Source of the DNA: Streptomyces marincola
GTDB taxonomy: Bacteria > Actinomycetota > Actinomycetes > Streptomycetales > Streptomycetaceae
Direction: 5' to 3'
DNA: 64,000 nucleotides
Assembly (NCBI RefSeq): GCF_020410765.1
Contig: NZ_CP084541.1
Location: forward strand, 5,351,001-5,415,000
Position 1 is the first letter of the stretch. Each line of letters starts with the position of its first letter. Position numbers and translations under genes: made by a program. The notes below the pieces were generated by a model, which was not told the origin of the DNA, did no database searches, and saw nothing but the letters and a program-made list of their open reading frames with translations. Shown here piece by piece: positions 1 to 8,927 of the stretch.

Positions 1-577
1 CGGAGACGGAGGCGACCCCGGGCTCGCGTTCGCCGATCGACTGGGCCCAGCCCCGGCGCCGCACCCCGGAGAGCGCGGTCGCGGTGAACCGGGCGCCCTG
101 GAGGCCGTGGTGCAGCCGCTCCGGCTCCTCCCACGCGAGCAGGATCTGCGCGGCGGAACCCGCCTTCATCGGAAGGGTGGACCCGACGGGCACGGTGTCG
201 CGCAGCCCCGACAGCCGCTCGGCCGCGGCCACGCAGATCCGCATGTCGCCCTGCCTGCGGTAGAGCTGGGCGCTCTCCCCGGTCACGTCGCGCAGGTGCG
301 TCAGGACCGGACCGGCCGCGGCCAGCAGCCGGTCCTCGCCGGCCGCCGCGGCCAGCTCCGCCAGTCGCGGTCCGAGTACGAAGCGGCCCTGCATGTCCCG
401 GGCCAGCAGCCGGTGATACTCAAGGGCCACGGCCATGCGGTGCGCCGTGGGCCTGGCAAGTCCGGTGGCCCCGACCAGCCCGGCCAGCGTGGCTGGTCCG
501 GACTCCAGGGCTCCCAGTACCAGGGCAGCCTTGTCGAGTACGCCCACCCCGCTGGAGTCGCCGCTAGAGTTGTCCAT
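1..577 (-). CDS. ndgR: IclR-family regulator NdgR (partial)
   Basis: Transcription regulator that in Streptomyces controls leucine and other amino-acid genes and affects antibiotic production. The first 192 residues are visible; the 3' end lies outside the window. It begins MDNSSGDSSGVGVLDKAALV, followed by the IclR winged helix-turn-helix (about residues 15-75, with GLARPTAHR as the recognition helix) and the start of the C-terminal effector domain (ESAQLYRRQGDMRICVAAAE). Relative to the NdgR N-terminus I remember there is a four-residue insertion (GDSS). It is divergent from leuCD, a known target, and the spacer holds a palindrome that could be its operator. Family identity is firm; the ortholog name rests on sequence plus location. 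Confidence 0.93.
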   Translation of the reverse strand, partial: MDNSSGDSSGVGVLDKAALVLGALESGPATLAGLVGATGLARPTAHRMAVALEYHRLLARDMQGRFVLGPRLAELAAAAGEDRLLAAAGPVLTHLRDVTGESAQLYRRQGDMRICVAAAERLSGLRDTVPVGSTLPMKAGSAAQILLAWEEPERLHHGLQGARFTATALSGVRRRGWAQSIGEREPGVASVS

Positions 578-591
578 GCAACGATACTCGC

Positions 592-608
592 GTCTCACTC
601 TGTGAAAC
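592..608. promoter_or_regulatory. Palindromic operator candidate between ndgR and leuC
   Basis: GTCTCAC-TCT-GTGAAAC: two 7-bp arms with one mismatch around a 3-bp centre, 15 bp from the ndgR start codon. IclR-type regulators bind short palindromes of this size, and NdgR is known to bind the leuC promoter. Assigning this particular palindrome to NdgR is inference. Confidence 0.55.
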
Positions 609-739
609 GCAAGCCCAATCTTCGCGATGACGCGGCAGGGTGGTTCCCGCGGCCCGTGCCACCGCCGGCCGCGGGCCGTCCGGCGCGAGGGGAACGGACG
701 GCGGCCATCAGACCAGCTGCAAGCCCGGAAGGAAATGCG

Positions 740-2164
740 ATGGGACGGACACTGGCGGAGAAAGTCTGGGACGACCACGTCGTCCGGCGCGTCGAGGGGG
801 AGCCCGATCTCCTCTACATCGACCTCCACCTGCTGCACGAGGTGACCAGCCCGCAGGCGTTCGACGGACTGCGCAAGAGCGGCAGGCGCGTGCGGCGCAC
901 GGACCTCACCATCGCGACCGAGGACCACAACACCCCGACGCTCGACATCGACAAGCCGATCGCGGACCCGGTGTCCCGCACGCAGTTGGAGACGCTCAGG
1001 AAGAACTGCGCGGAGTTCGACGTGCGCCTGCACCCGCTGGGCGACGCGGAGCAGGGCGTCGTGCACGTGGTGGGCCCGCAGCTCGGCCTGACCCAGCCCG
1101 GCACCACCGTGGTGTGCGGCGACAGCCACACCTCCACGCACGGGGCGTTCGGCGCGCTGGCGTTCGGCATCGGCACCAGCCAGGTCGAGCACGTGCTCGC
1201 GACCCAGACGCTGCCCATGGCGCCCTTCCGCACGATGGCGGTCACCGTGCGCGGTGAGCTGCCCGACGGGGTCACCGCCAAGGACCTCATCCTCGCGGTG
1301 ATCGCCAGAATCGGCACCGGCGGCGGCCAGGGCTACGTGATCGAGTACCGGGGCGAGGCCATCGAGAAGCTGTCGATGGAGGCCCGCATGACCATCTGCA
1401 ACATGTCCATCGAGGCGGGCGCCAGGGCGGGCATGATCGCTCCGGACGAGACGACCTTCGCCTATCTGGAGGGGCGCGACCACGCGCCGCGCGGCGCGGA
1501 CTGGGACGCCGCGCTGGCCTACTGGCGGACGCTGCGGACCGACGACGACGCCGTCTTCGACCACGAGGTCGTCATCGACGCCGCGGAGCTGGCCCCGTTC
1601 GTCACCTGGGGCACCAACCCCGGCCAGGGCCTGCCGCTGTCGTCGTCCGTACCCGACCCGGCCTCGTTCGAGGACGCGGGCGAACGCCTCGCGGCGCAGA
1701 AGGCGCTGGAGTACATGGGCCTGGAGCCCGGCGTGCGGCTGCGGGACATCGCCGTCGACACCGTGTTCGTCGGCTCCTGCACCAACGGCCGCATCGAGGA
1801 CCTGCGCTCGGCCGCCGCCGTCCTGGACGGCCGCCGCGTGGCCGAGGGGCTGCGGATGCTCGTGGTGCCGGGATCGGTCCGCGTCGCCCTCCAGGCCGTC
1901 GAGGAAGGGCTGGACAAGGTGTTCACGGCGGCCGGCGCCGAATGGCGGCACGCCGGGTGCTCCATGTGCCTGGGCATGAACCCCGACCAGCTCTCGCCGG
2001 GGGAGCGCTGCGCCTCCACGTCCAACCGCAACTTCGAGGGCAGGCAGGGCAAGGGTGGCCGCACCCACCTGGTCTCGCCGCAGGTCGCCGCCGCCACAGC
2101 GGTGCTCGGCCGTCTCGCGTCCCCGGCCGACCTGGCCGACGTCCCGACCCCCGTGGAGGTCTGA
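740..2164 (+). CDS. leuC: 3-isopropylmalate dehydratase large subunit
   Basis: With LeuD it isomerises 2-isopropylmalate to 3-isopropylmalate in leucine synthesis, using a [4Fe-4S] cluster. The protein is 474 aa, normal for the family. The three cluster cysteines are at residues 347 (VGSCTNGR), 407 and 410 (CSMCLGMNPD), and the CGDSHTSTHGAFG motif is present. The frame stays open for about 630 bases upstream, but the ATG at 740, preceded by GGAAGGAA, gives the family N-terminus MGRTLAEKVWDDHVV. leuD follows after 3 bases, so the pair is one transcript. It is divergent from ndgR and probably controlled by it. Confidence 0.97.
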   Translation: MGRTLAEKVWDDHVVRRVEGEPDLLYIDLHLLHEVTSPQAFDGLRKSGRRVRRTDLTIATEDHNTPTLDIDKPIADPVSRTQLETLRKNCAEFDVRLHPLGDAEQGVVHVVGPQLGLTQPGTTVVCGDSHTSTHGAFGALAFGIGTSQVEHVLATQTLPMAPFRTMAVTVRGELPDGVTAKDLILAVIARIGTGGGQGYVIEYRGEAIEKLSMEARMTICNMSIEAGARAGMIAPDETTFAYLEGRDHAPRGADWDAALAYWRTLRTDDDAVFDHEVVIDAAELAPFVTWGTNPGQGLPLSSSVPDPASFEDAGERLAAQKALEYMGLEPGVRLRDIAVDTVFVGSCTNGRIEDLRSAAAVLDGRRVAEGLRMLVVPGSVRVALQAVEEGLDKVFTAAGAEWRHAGCSMCLGMNPDQLSPGERCASTSNRNFEGRQGKGGRTHLVSPQVAAATAVLGRLASPADLADVPTPVEV

Positions 2165-2167
2165 CCG

Positions 2168-2764
2168 ATGGAAGCGTTCACCACTCACACGGGCCGGGCC
2201 GTTCCGCTGCGCCGCTCCAACGTCGACACCGACCAGATCATCCCCGCCCACTGGCTGAAGAAGGTGACCAGGGACGGCTTCGAGGACGGGCTGTTCGAGG
2301 CCTGGCGCCGGGACCCGGAGTTCGTGCTGAACCAGCCGGAACGCGGGGGCGCCACGGTCCTCGTGGCCGGCCCCGACTTCGGCACGGGCTCCTCGCGGGA
2401 GCACGCCGTGTGGGCCCTCCAGAACTACGGCTTCAAGGCGGTCATCTCCCCCCGCTTCGCCGACATCTTCCGGGGCAACTCCCTCAAGAACGGCCTGCTG
2501 ACCGTCGTCCTCCCGCAGCCCACCGTCGAGGCGCTGTGGGAGCTGACCGAGACCGACCCCGCCGTCGAGATCACCGTGGACCTGGTCGGGCGCGCGGTGC
2601 GCGCCCCGGGAGTCGAGGCCGCTTTCGACCTCGACGAGAACGCGCGCTGGCGACTGCTCGAAGGTCTCGACGACATCAGCATCACCCTGCGGAACGAGGA
2701 CGCCATCGCGGCCTTCGAGACCCGCCGCCCCAGCTACAAACCCCTGACGAAACAAGCGAACTGA
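2168..2764 (+). CDS. leuD: 3-isopropylmalate dehydratase small subunit
   Basis: Swivelling domain partner of LeuC; the heterodimer acts in the cytoplasm in leucine synthesis. At 198 aa it has the usual length. The N-terminal RRSNVDTDQIIPAHWLK and the GSSREHAVWAL loop are characteristic of this subunit and contribute substrate recognition. It starts 3 bases after the leuC stop and ends at a strong hairpin terminator, so leuCD forms a closed two-gene operon. Confidence 0.97.
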   Translation: MEAFTTHTGRAVPLRRSNVDTDQIIPAHWLKKVTRDGFEDGLFEAWRRDPEFVLNQPERGGATVLVAGPDFGTGSSREHAVWALQNYGFKAVISPRFADIFRGNSLKNGLLTVVLPQPTVEALWELTETDPAVEITVDLVGRAVRAPGVEAAFDLDENARWRLLEGLDDISITLRNEDAIAAFETRRPSYKPLTKQAN

Positions 2765-2777
2765 GTGTGCGTCAGCA

Positions 2778-2810
2778 GATGCCCCCGCCGGCCGAGCCGG
2801 CGGGGGCATC
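2778..2810 (+). terminator. leuCD terminator
   Basis: A perfect 15-bp GC-rich stem (2778-2792 with 2796-2810) closed by a 3-base CGA loop, 13 bases after the leuD stop. There is no long T tract, as is common in streptomycetes. Confidence 0.85.
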
Positions 2811-2888
2811 TTCGCTGACAGGCCGTCACGACACGGGCGTTGGGGGCTTAGGGGGCGATAACAGGCCCAAGGTGGCACAATCGGCCGC

Positions 2889-3143
2889 ATGGAACGCGAC
2901 GGTCAACTCGAACTCTACGACCGCGTCGCCGCTCGACTGAGGGACGCGCACCGTACGGTGCGGGCCCTGCAAGTGCCTGAGGACGTACGGCAGGCCCTCA
3001 CCCGGAAACTGCTGATCATCACCGCGGCCACCAAGCACGACCTGCCTGGGGCCGCCCGCCGTCTGGACCGGCTGATGGAGGACGTTGACGAGGGGCGGCT
3101 TCCGGAGGGCCGACCGGCCGGCGAGCACGACGGAAGTCCGTGA
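2889..3143 (+). CDS. Small conserved actinobacterial protein, unknown function
   Basis: An 84-aa soluble, mostly helical, charged protein (MERDGQLELYDRVAARLRDA). It has no membrane segment, signal peptide or motif that I can assign. It sits between leuD and hupS, as a small gene does in other streptomycetes as far as I remember. A weak -10-like CACAAT lies 7 bases before the ATG, so the message may be leaderless. Codon use is like that of the neighbours, which supports a real gene. Function unknown. Confidence 0.75.
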   Translation: MERDGQLELYDRVAARLRDAHRTVRALQVPEDVRQALTRKLLIITAATKHDLPGAARRLDRLMEDVDEGRLPEGRPAGEHDGSP

Positions 3144-3188
3144 TGGTCGAGTTCGTTGCGACACAAGGGTGATTCGCCCGTTTCGCGT

Positions 3189-3217
3189 TTGATTTGCGGA
3201 ATATATCTGCCTAACGT
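3189..3217 (+). promoter_or_regulatory. hupS promoter (-35/-10)
   Basis: TTGATT (3189-3194), 17 bases, TAACGT (3212-3217). It lies in an island conspicuously richer in A/T than the rest of the window. This predicts a start near 3224 and a leader of about 45 bases. Confidence 0.65.
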
Positions 3218-3268
3218 GCGAAAAAGCTTGAACACATTCGTTCCAGCAAGGCCTCCGAAGGGGAAGAC

Positions 3269-3844
3269 GTGAACAAGGCGCAACTCGTGGAAGCGATTGC
3301 AGACAAGCTCGGTGGCCGCCAGCAGGCGGCCGACGCGGTCGACATCGTGCTCGACGCGATCATCCGGGCCGTGGTCGCGGGTGAGCGGGTGTCGGTGACG
3401 GGCTTCGGCTCGTTCGAGAAGGTCGACCGGCCCGCCAGGTACGCGCGGAACCCGCAGACCGGTGAGCGGGTGCGGGTCAAGAAGACCTCCGTGCCCCGCT
3501 TCCGCGCCGGCCAGGGTTTCAAGGACCTGGTCGCCGGGACCAAGAAGCTCCCGAAGAACGACGTCGCGGTGAAGAAGGCCCCCAAGGGCAGCCTCTCCGG
3601 TGGCACCACCACGAAGAAGGCCACCACCAAGAAGGCCACGGCGAAGAAGGCGTCCGCGGCCAAGAAGACCACCGCGAAGAAGGCGTCCGCGGCGAAGAAG
3701 ACCACGGCCAAGAAGGCGGCGACGGCCAAGAAGGCCACCGCCAAGAAGGCGCCGGCGAAGAAGACCACGGCCAAGAAGGCACCGGCCAAGCGGGGATCGT
3801 CCCGGACGACCACCGCCAAGAAGGCCACCTCCCGCCGCAAGTGA
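3269..3844 (+). CDS. hupS: HU-family nucleoid protein with lysine-rich tail (HupS)
   Basis: Nucleoid-associated protein that bends and compacts DNA; the streptomycete HupS acts mainly in sporulating hyphae. Residues 1-95 are a canonical HU fold with the DNA-binding arm signature (GFGSFEKVDRPARYARNP). Residues 96-191 form a histone-H1-like tail of repeated KKAT/KKAS/KKAP units ending TSRRK. The length of 191 aa is about twice that of plain HU and is typical of HupS. The start is a GTG preceded by a purine-rich GAAGGGGAAGA. A promoter in an A/T-rich island precedes it and a hairpin terminator follows. Confidence 0.95.
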   Translation: MNKAQLVEAIADKLGGRQQAADAVDIVLDAIIRAVVAGERVSVTGFGSFEKVDRPARYARNPQTGERVRVKKTSVPRFRAGQGFKDLVAGTKKLPKNDVAVKKAPKGSLSGGTTTKKATTKKATAKKASAAKKTTAKKASAAKKTTAKKAATAKKATAKKAPAKKTTAKKAPAKRGSSRTTTAKKATSRRK

Positions 3845-3856
3845 TCAGGGGACCCG

Positions 3857-3890
3857 GCGGGCCGGACTCCTCACCGGGAGCCCGGCCCGC
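3857..3890 (+). terminator. hupS terminator
   Basis: A 9-bp perfect outer stem (3857-3865 with 3882-3890) plus a 4-bp inner stem (3867-3870 with 3877-3880), separated by a single mismatch, starting 13 bases after the hupS stop. Confidence 0.7.
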
Positions 3891-3918
3891 GGCCGTTCCC
3901 GCCGGGCGGCGGGGGCGT

Positions 3919-3924
3919 TAGGGT
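3919..3924 (+). promoter_or_regulatory. -10 box TAGGGT of a leaderless transcript
   Basis: TAGGGT is followed by exactly 6 bases and then the ATG at 3931, so transcription would begin at or next to the start codon. The -35 is weak (TTCCCG, 17-bp spacer). Confidence 0.5.
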
Positions 3925-3930
3925 CGCCCC

Positions 3931-4134
3931 ATGCAGGCCACCGCGTACACCTACGACCCCGGGACCCGCTCCGGCAGCGTGCTCCTCGACGACGGCACCC
4001 CCGTCGATTTCGCCGCCGACGCCTTCGACGCCGGCGGCCTCTTGCTGCTGCGGCCCGGTCAGCGGGTGCGCATCGAGACGACGGGTGAGGGCGAGGAGCG
4101 CCGCATCACGCTGGTGACGTTGCAGACTCTGTGA
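3931..4134 (+). CDS. Small protein with an OB/cold-shock-like fold, unknown function
   Basis: 67 aa. The alternating pattern (GSVLLDDGTPVDFAADAFDA, then GQRVRIETTGEGEERRITLV) resembles a short five-strand OB or cold-shock fold, but the RNP motifs of Csp proteins are not evident. No ribosome-binding site is present; the gene appears leaderless. Its last 29 bases overlap the 3' end of the convergent cofC. The fold is an inference and the function is unknown. Confidence 0.75.
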   Translation: MQATAYTYDPGTRSGSVLLDDGTPVDFAADAFDAGGLLLLRPGQRVRIETTGEGEERRITLVTLQTL

Positions 4135-4762
4135 GTCGGCGCACACCCGCCGCCGTGCGCCGCCCCACCCCCAAAGCCAGCGCGGCCCGCAGATCCGCGC
4201 CGGTGTCCACGTCCTGCCGCACGCTCGGCACGTCCGTGAGCGCCAGTTCCACGGCCCCGGACGCCAGGTGCGCCGCCCGCGAGGCGCCGCCGAACGCGGG
4301 CGCGAGCGCCACCCCGGGTGCCGCCGCGAGCAGCGTCGTGCCGACTCCCGCCGCGTCCGCGAGGAAACTCCGCCCGTGCCCCGCCGCCGCCGCGAGCACC
4401 CGCCCCAGCTCCGCCGCGCGCAGCGCCGGCAGGTCCGCGTTCAGCGCGGCCACCGCGGCGGCGGGAGCGCCGGCCCGCACCGTGCGGGCGCCGTACGCCA
4501 GCGCCGCGTTCAGGCCGCGCCCGGGCCCGTCGGGCACGATCCTGGCGCCCGAACGCCCCAGCCGGCGCGCCGCCGTCGGGTCGTCCGTCACGACCGTGAC
4601 GTCGCCGACCGCCCCGCAGGACAGCGCGGCGGTCACCATGTCCTCGGCGAACGCGAGCGCCAGCGCCGGCCGCAGTTCCTCGCCCGCCACCGCGGCGAGC
4701 CGGCTCTTGGCCAGGCGCAGTGGCTTGAGCGGCACGATCAGCGACCACCTGGTGTCACGCAT
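4106..4762 (-). CDS. cofC: 2-phospho-L-lactate/phosphoenolpyruvate guanylyltransferase
   Basis: Activates 2-phospholactate or PEP with GTP to make the precursor of the coenzyme F420 side chain. The protein is 218 aa with the nucleotidyltransferase N-terminus WSLIVPLKPLRLAKSRL, where the PLK...AKSR motif binds GTP, and a metal-site region GLNAALAYGA...LNADLPAL. The ATG at 4762 is chosen because a GAGGAGAGGAG ribosome-binding site sits 9 bases ahead; the frame itself stays open about 1 kb further upstream. The gene is monocistronic, divergent from the plsC-gpsA pair and overlaps the preceding small gene by 29 bases. Confidence 0.9.
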   Translation of the reverse strand: MRDTRWSLIVPLKPLRLAKSRLAAVAGEELRPALALAFAEDMVTAALSCGAVGDVTVVTDDPTAARRLGRSGARIVPDGPGRGLNAALAYGARTVRAGAPAAAVAALNADLPALRAAELGRVLAAAAGHGRSFLADAAGVGTTLLAAAPGVALAPAFGGASRAAHLASGAVELALTDVPSVRQDVDTGADLRAALALGVGRRTAAGVRRLTESATSPA

Positions 4763-5005
4763 CGGGTCATTCTCCTCTCCTCGGCCTGGCCCGGTGTCCG
4801 TGCCCCGCCCACGGCCCAGGAGCGGCTGCGCGCGCCGGGCGTCCCCGCGCCCTCCCGGTTCCCCGCGGAGCCGTCGCATTAGGGTCAAAGGGATCGTCCG
4901 GGGCGGGCAGGCCGTCCGCTGGACAGCCCCACACCCCGGGGCGACACTTGTGCGGCCGTCCCCAGCCGGGCGCGCCGCAGCAGTGCAAGAGGAGATGGTG
5001 TCCCA

Positions 5006-5767
5006 GTGTCTCGCCGCAGAATCGGCTTCTGGTACCGATTGGCCGCATTTCTTGTAAAACCGCCGCTGCTCGTGCTCTTCAACCGGGACTGGCGTGGAAT
5101 GGAGCATATTCCGGCGGAGGGAGGATTCATCACCGCGGTGAATCACAACTCCTATCTCGACCCGCTCTCCTACGCGCACTTCCAGTACAACACCGGCCGG
5201 GTCCCCAGATTCCTCGCCAAGGTCTCCTTGTTCCACACCGGCGTGCTCGGCGCGTTCATGCGCGGCACGGGTCAGATCCCCGTCTACCGCAACACCACCG
5301 ACGCCGCCGACGCCTTCCGCGCCGCCGTGGCCGCCGTGCACCGCGGCGAGTGCGTCACGTTCTACCCCGAGGGCACCCTCACCCGCGACCCCCGGCTGTG
5401 GCCCATGGAGGGCAAGACCGGAGCCGCCCGCGTCGCGCTCCTCACCGGCGCGCCGGTCATCCCCGTCGCCCAGTGGGGCGCCCACGAGGTCATGCCGCCC
5501 TACGCCAGGAGCCGGCGGCTGCGCCTCTTCCCCCGCAGAACGCTGACCGTGGTGGCGGGACCGCCCGTGGACCTCGCCGAGTTCCTGGGCAAGGAGCCCA
5601 CGGCCGAGGTGCTGCGCGACGCGACGGACGCGATCATGGACGCCATCACCGTGCTGCTCGCCGGGGTGCGGAACGAACCCGTGCCCGCCGAGCGTTTCGT
5701 CCACCGGGGCATCGCGCCCGAGCGGCGCGGCGAGATCAGCGCACCCGAGGAGGAGAGAGCGGAGTGA
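5006..5767 (+). CDS. plsC: 1-acyl-sn-glycerol-3-phosphate acyltransferase (PlsC-like)
   Basis: Membrane-associated acyltransferase that makes phosphatidate from lysophosphatidate. 253 aa. The catalytic HX4D motif is H47...D52 (NHNSYLD) and the phosphate-binding loop is FYPEGT at 119-124; the hydrophobic N-terminus can insert in the membrane. The GTG at 5006 follows a GAGGAGA site. The next gene, gpsA, overlaps by 4 bases (GTGA), so glycerol-3-phosphate supply and acylation are translationally coupled. The family is certain; the acceptor specificity is inferred from context. Confidence 0.9.
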   Translation: MSRRRIGFWYRLAAFLVKPPLLVLFNRDWRGMEHIPAEGGFITAVNHNSYLDPLSYAHFQYNTGRVPRFLAKVSLFHTGVLGAFMRGTGQIPVYRNTTDAADAFRAAVAAVHRGECVTFYPEGTLTRDPRLWPMEGKTGAARVALLTGAPVIPVAQWGAHEVMPPYARSRRLRLFPRRTLTVVAGPPVDLAEFLGKEPTAEVLRDATDAIMDAITVLLAGVRNEPVPAERFVHRGIAPERRGEISAPEEERAE

Positions 5768-6765
5768 CACGCGCCGCCGTCTACGGAACCGGCTCCTGGG
5801 GGACCGCCTTCGCGATGGTCCTCGCGGACGCCGGCTGCGACGTGACGCTCTGGGGCCGACGCCCCGAGCCCGTCGAGGCCGTCAACACCACCCGGGAGAA
5901 CCCGGAATACCTGCCGGGAGTGCGGCTGCCCGCCGCCGTCCGGGCCACCACCGACCCGGCGGAGGCGGCGCGCGGCGCGGACTTCGCGGTCCTGGCCGTA
6001 CCCTCCCAGACGCTGCGCGGCAACCTGGCCGGCTGGGTCGGCGTGCTGCCGCGGGAGTCGGTGCTCGTCTCCCTGATGAAGGGCATCGAACTCGGCACCG
6101 CCAAGCGCATGAGCGAGGTCATCGAGGAGGTCGCGGACGTGTCCCCGGGGCGCGTCGCCGTCCTCTCCGGGCCCAACCTGGCCCGCGAGATCGCCGAACG
6201 CCAGCCCGCCGCCTCGGTGGTGGCCTGCCGGGACGAGACCGTCGCCCGCCGCCTCCAGGCCGCGTGCCACACCGCCTACTTCCGCCCCTACACCAACAGG
6301 GACGTCGTGGGCTGCGAACTCGGCGGCGCGGTGAAGAACGTGATCGCGCTGGCCGTGGGCATCGCCGACGGCATGGGCCTCGGGGACAACACCAAGGCGT
6401 CGCTCATGACGCGCGGTCTGGCCGAGACCACCCGGCTCGGCCTCGCGATGGGCGCGGACGCGCTGACGTTCGCGGGCCTGGCGGGCATGGGGGACCTCAT
6501 CGCCACCTGTTCGTCCCCGCTGTCGCGCAACCACACCTTCGGCACCAACCTCGGCCGCGGCATGACCCTGGACGAGACCATCGCCGCCACCCGCCAGACG
6601 GCCGAGGGCGTCAAGTCGTGCCGTTCCGTCCTCGACCTCGCCCGCCGCCACCGGGTCGACATGCCGCTGACCGAGACCGTGGTCGGCATCGTGCACGGCG
6701 GCACCTCGCCGCAGGCCGCGGTCGAGGAGCTCATGGCGCGAACCGCCAAGGCCGAGCATCACTGA
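5764..6765 (+). CDS. gpsA: NAD(P)-dependent glycerol-3-phosphate dehydrogenase
   Basis: Reduces dihydroxyacetone phosphate to sn-glycerol 3-phosphate, the phospholipid backbone. 333 aa. The Rossmann motif is YGTGSWGTAFA near residue 6, and the catalytic Lys191 lies in GGAVKNVIALAVGIADGMG; GDLIATCSS is also family-typical. The frame is open upstream, but GTG 5764, overlapping the plsC stop, gives the correct N-terminus. Cytoplasmic. ddl follows 35 bases later with its own -10-like element. Confidence 0.96.
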   Translation: MTRAAVYGTGSWGTAFAMVLADAGCDVTLWGRRPEPVEAVNTTRENPEYLPGVRLPAAVRATTDPAEAARGADFAVLAVPSQTLRGNLAGWVGVLPRESVLVSLMKGIELGTAKRMSEVIEEVADVSPGRVAVLSGPNLAREIAERQPAASVVACRDETVARRLQAACHTAYFRPYTNRDVVGCELGGAVKNVIALAVGIADGMGLGDNTKASLMTRGLAETTRLGLAMGADALTFAGLAGMGDLIATCSSPLSRNHTFGTNLGRGMTLDETIAATRQTAEGVKSCRSVLDLARRHRVDMPLTETVVGIVHGGTSPQAAVEELMARTAKAEHH

Positions 6766-6800
6766 CCGCGGCCACCGCCCCGGAGTAGCCTCAGAGAGTT

Positions 6801-7997
<1,197 letters not shown>

Positions 7998-8003
7998 CGG
8001 GAT

Positions 8004-8027
8004 CCCGGGCCCCGTCGGAGGCCCGGG
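8004..8027. terminator. Bidirectional terminator between ddl and the DUF3515 gene
   Basis: A perfect 8-bp stem CCCGGGCC/GGCCCGGG with an 8-base loop in the 39-bp gap between two convergent genes. Confidence 0.55.
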
Positions 8028-8036
8028 GCACCCCGG

Positions 8037-8540
8037 TCACGTGGGAGGGGCGTAGAGCGGGTCGAGCGGGATGTGCCGGTCGATGGCCGCGGCCAGGTCG
8101 AGCAGCGGGTTGACCTCGGGCGCGTAGGCGTCGGGGACGGTCACCTCGACGAACACCTGCCGTTCCGCCGTGGTGAACCGGGCGCCGTCGGACTCCTCCT
8201 CAAGCAGCCAGGTCACCTCGTTCACCCCGACGAACTCGGCGCCCAGCGGGTCGTAGCTCTCGCTGTCCGGGGTGACCACCCGCGGTTCCGCGACGCCGCA
8301 GCGCAGCACGATCGCGGGGTCACCCCACACGGCGGCGAAGGGGCTCTCCTCCGCCAGCGCGCCGCGTTCCGCGCCGTCCACCCGATCCGGGAGCTCGGTG
8401 GCCAGCGCGCGGCACGCGTCCGCCGCCGCGCCCGTCGGGGCGGGCGGCGTCACGTCCTCGGCGCCCGCGCCCGAGGTGCAGGCGGCCGTGGCGAGCAAGG
8501 CACACAGCACGGGGGGCAAACGGCGCGGAATCGGTATCAC
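8037..8540 (-). CDS. DUF3515 lipoprotein
   Basis: Predicted secreted lipoprotein of unknown function, 167 aa. The N-terminus has a short basic region, a hydrophobic stretch and a lipobox LLATAAC (Cys at about residue 21), followed by the DUF3515 body including CGVAEPRVVTPDSESYDPLG and the conserved VNEVTWL...FTTAERQVFVEVTVP. It starts with GTG, 19 bases after the stop of the Lrp-like gene, so the two may be cotranscribed. The location beside ddl suggests an envelope role, which is inference. Confidence 0.85.
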   Translation of the reverse strand: MIPIPRRLPPVLCALLATAACTSGAGAEDVTPPAPTGAAADACRALATELPDRVDGAERGALAEESPFAAVWGDPAIVLRCGVAEPRVVTPDSESYDPLGAEFVGVNEVTWLLEEESDGARFTTAERQVFVEVTVPDAYAPEVNPLLDLAAAIDRHIPLDPLYAPPT

Positions 8541-8559
8541 CCGGCGAGCATACGCGGTG

Positions 8560-8793
8560 TCACAAATGGACGACGGGGCAGGTCAGCGTGCGCGTGATCC
8601 CGCTCACGCGCTGCACCTCCGCGACGACGAGGCGGCCGAGTTCGTCGACGGTGCCCGCCTCGGCGCGGACGATGACGTCGTAGGGGCCCGTGACATCCTC
8701 GGCCTGGAGTACCCCGGGCAGTTCGGAGATGACCTCCGCCACCGTGGACGCCTTGCCCACCTCGGTCTGGATCAGGATGTACGCCTGTACCAC
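8560..8793 (-). CDS. Stand-alone Lrp/AsnC ligand-binding (RAM) domain protein
   Basis: 77 aa that match only the C-terminal effector domain of Lrp/AsnC regulators (VQAYILIQTEVGKASTVAEV; GPYDVIVRAEAGTVDEL; ITRTLTCPVV). There is no helix-turn-helix. Such proteins form rings that bind small molecules, and they may modulate full-length Lrp proteins. The GTG start at 8793 follows GGAGG. It is divergent from thiL, with a perfect 7-bp palindrome in the gap. Ligand unknown. Confidence 0.88.
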   Translation of the reverse strand: MVQAYILIQTEVGKASTVAEVISELPGVLQAEDVTGPYDVIVRAEAGTVDELGRLVVAEVQRVSGITRTLTCPVVHL

Positions 8794-8824
8794 GGGTCCT
8801 CCACAGCGGCTACGAGGAGCGGGG

Positions 8825-8839
8825 GCGCTACCGTAGCGC
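8825..8839. promoter_or_regulatory. Perfect palindrome in the Lrp-like/thiL divergent region
   Basis: GCGCTAC-C-GTAGCGC, two exact 7-bp arms. It overlaps a -10-like TACCGT (8829-8834) on the plus strand. It could be an operator for either gene; no regulator can be named. Confidence 0.4.
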
Positions 8840-8842
8840 GTC

Positions 8843-8917
8843 ATGACCAGCACCGGGAGACGCCGGGGGCGCGATGCGGCCACGGGCTCCCGGCGGAGGG
8901 CGGCGAGTCGAGCATGA
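8843..8917 (+). CDS. Possible arginine-rich leader peptide before thiL
   Basis: A 24-codon frame, MTSTGRRRGRDAATGSRRRA plus four residues, with 9 Arg, beginning 8 bases after TACCGT and ending 10 bases before the thiL start. Its stop overlaps the thiL ribosome-binding region, so it could couple translation. It may equally be chance in GC-rich DNA; nothing else supports it. Confidence 0.25.
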   Translation: MTSTGRRRGRDAATGSRRRAASRA

Positions 8918-8927
8918 GGAGAGCCGA

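Noticed and set aside
3600..3840. Arg/Pro-rich or Ser/Trp-rich proteins in the other frames of the hupS tail
   Set aside because: They are translations of the AAG-rich repeat of hupS in wrong frames.
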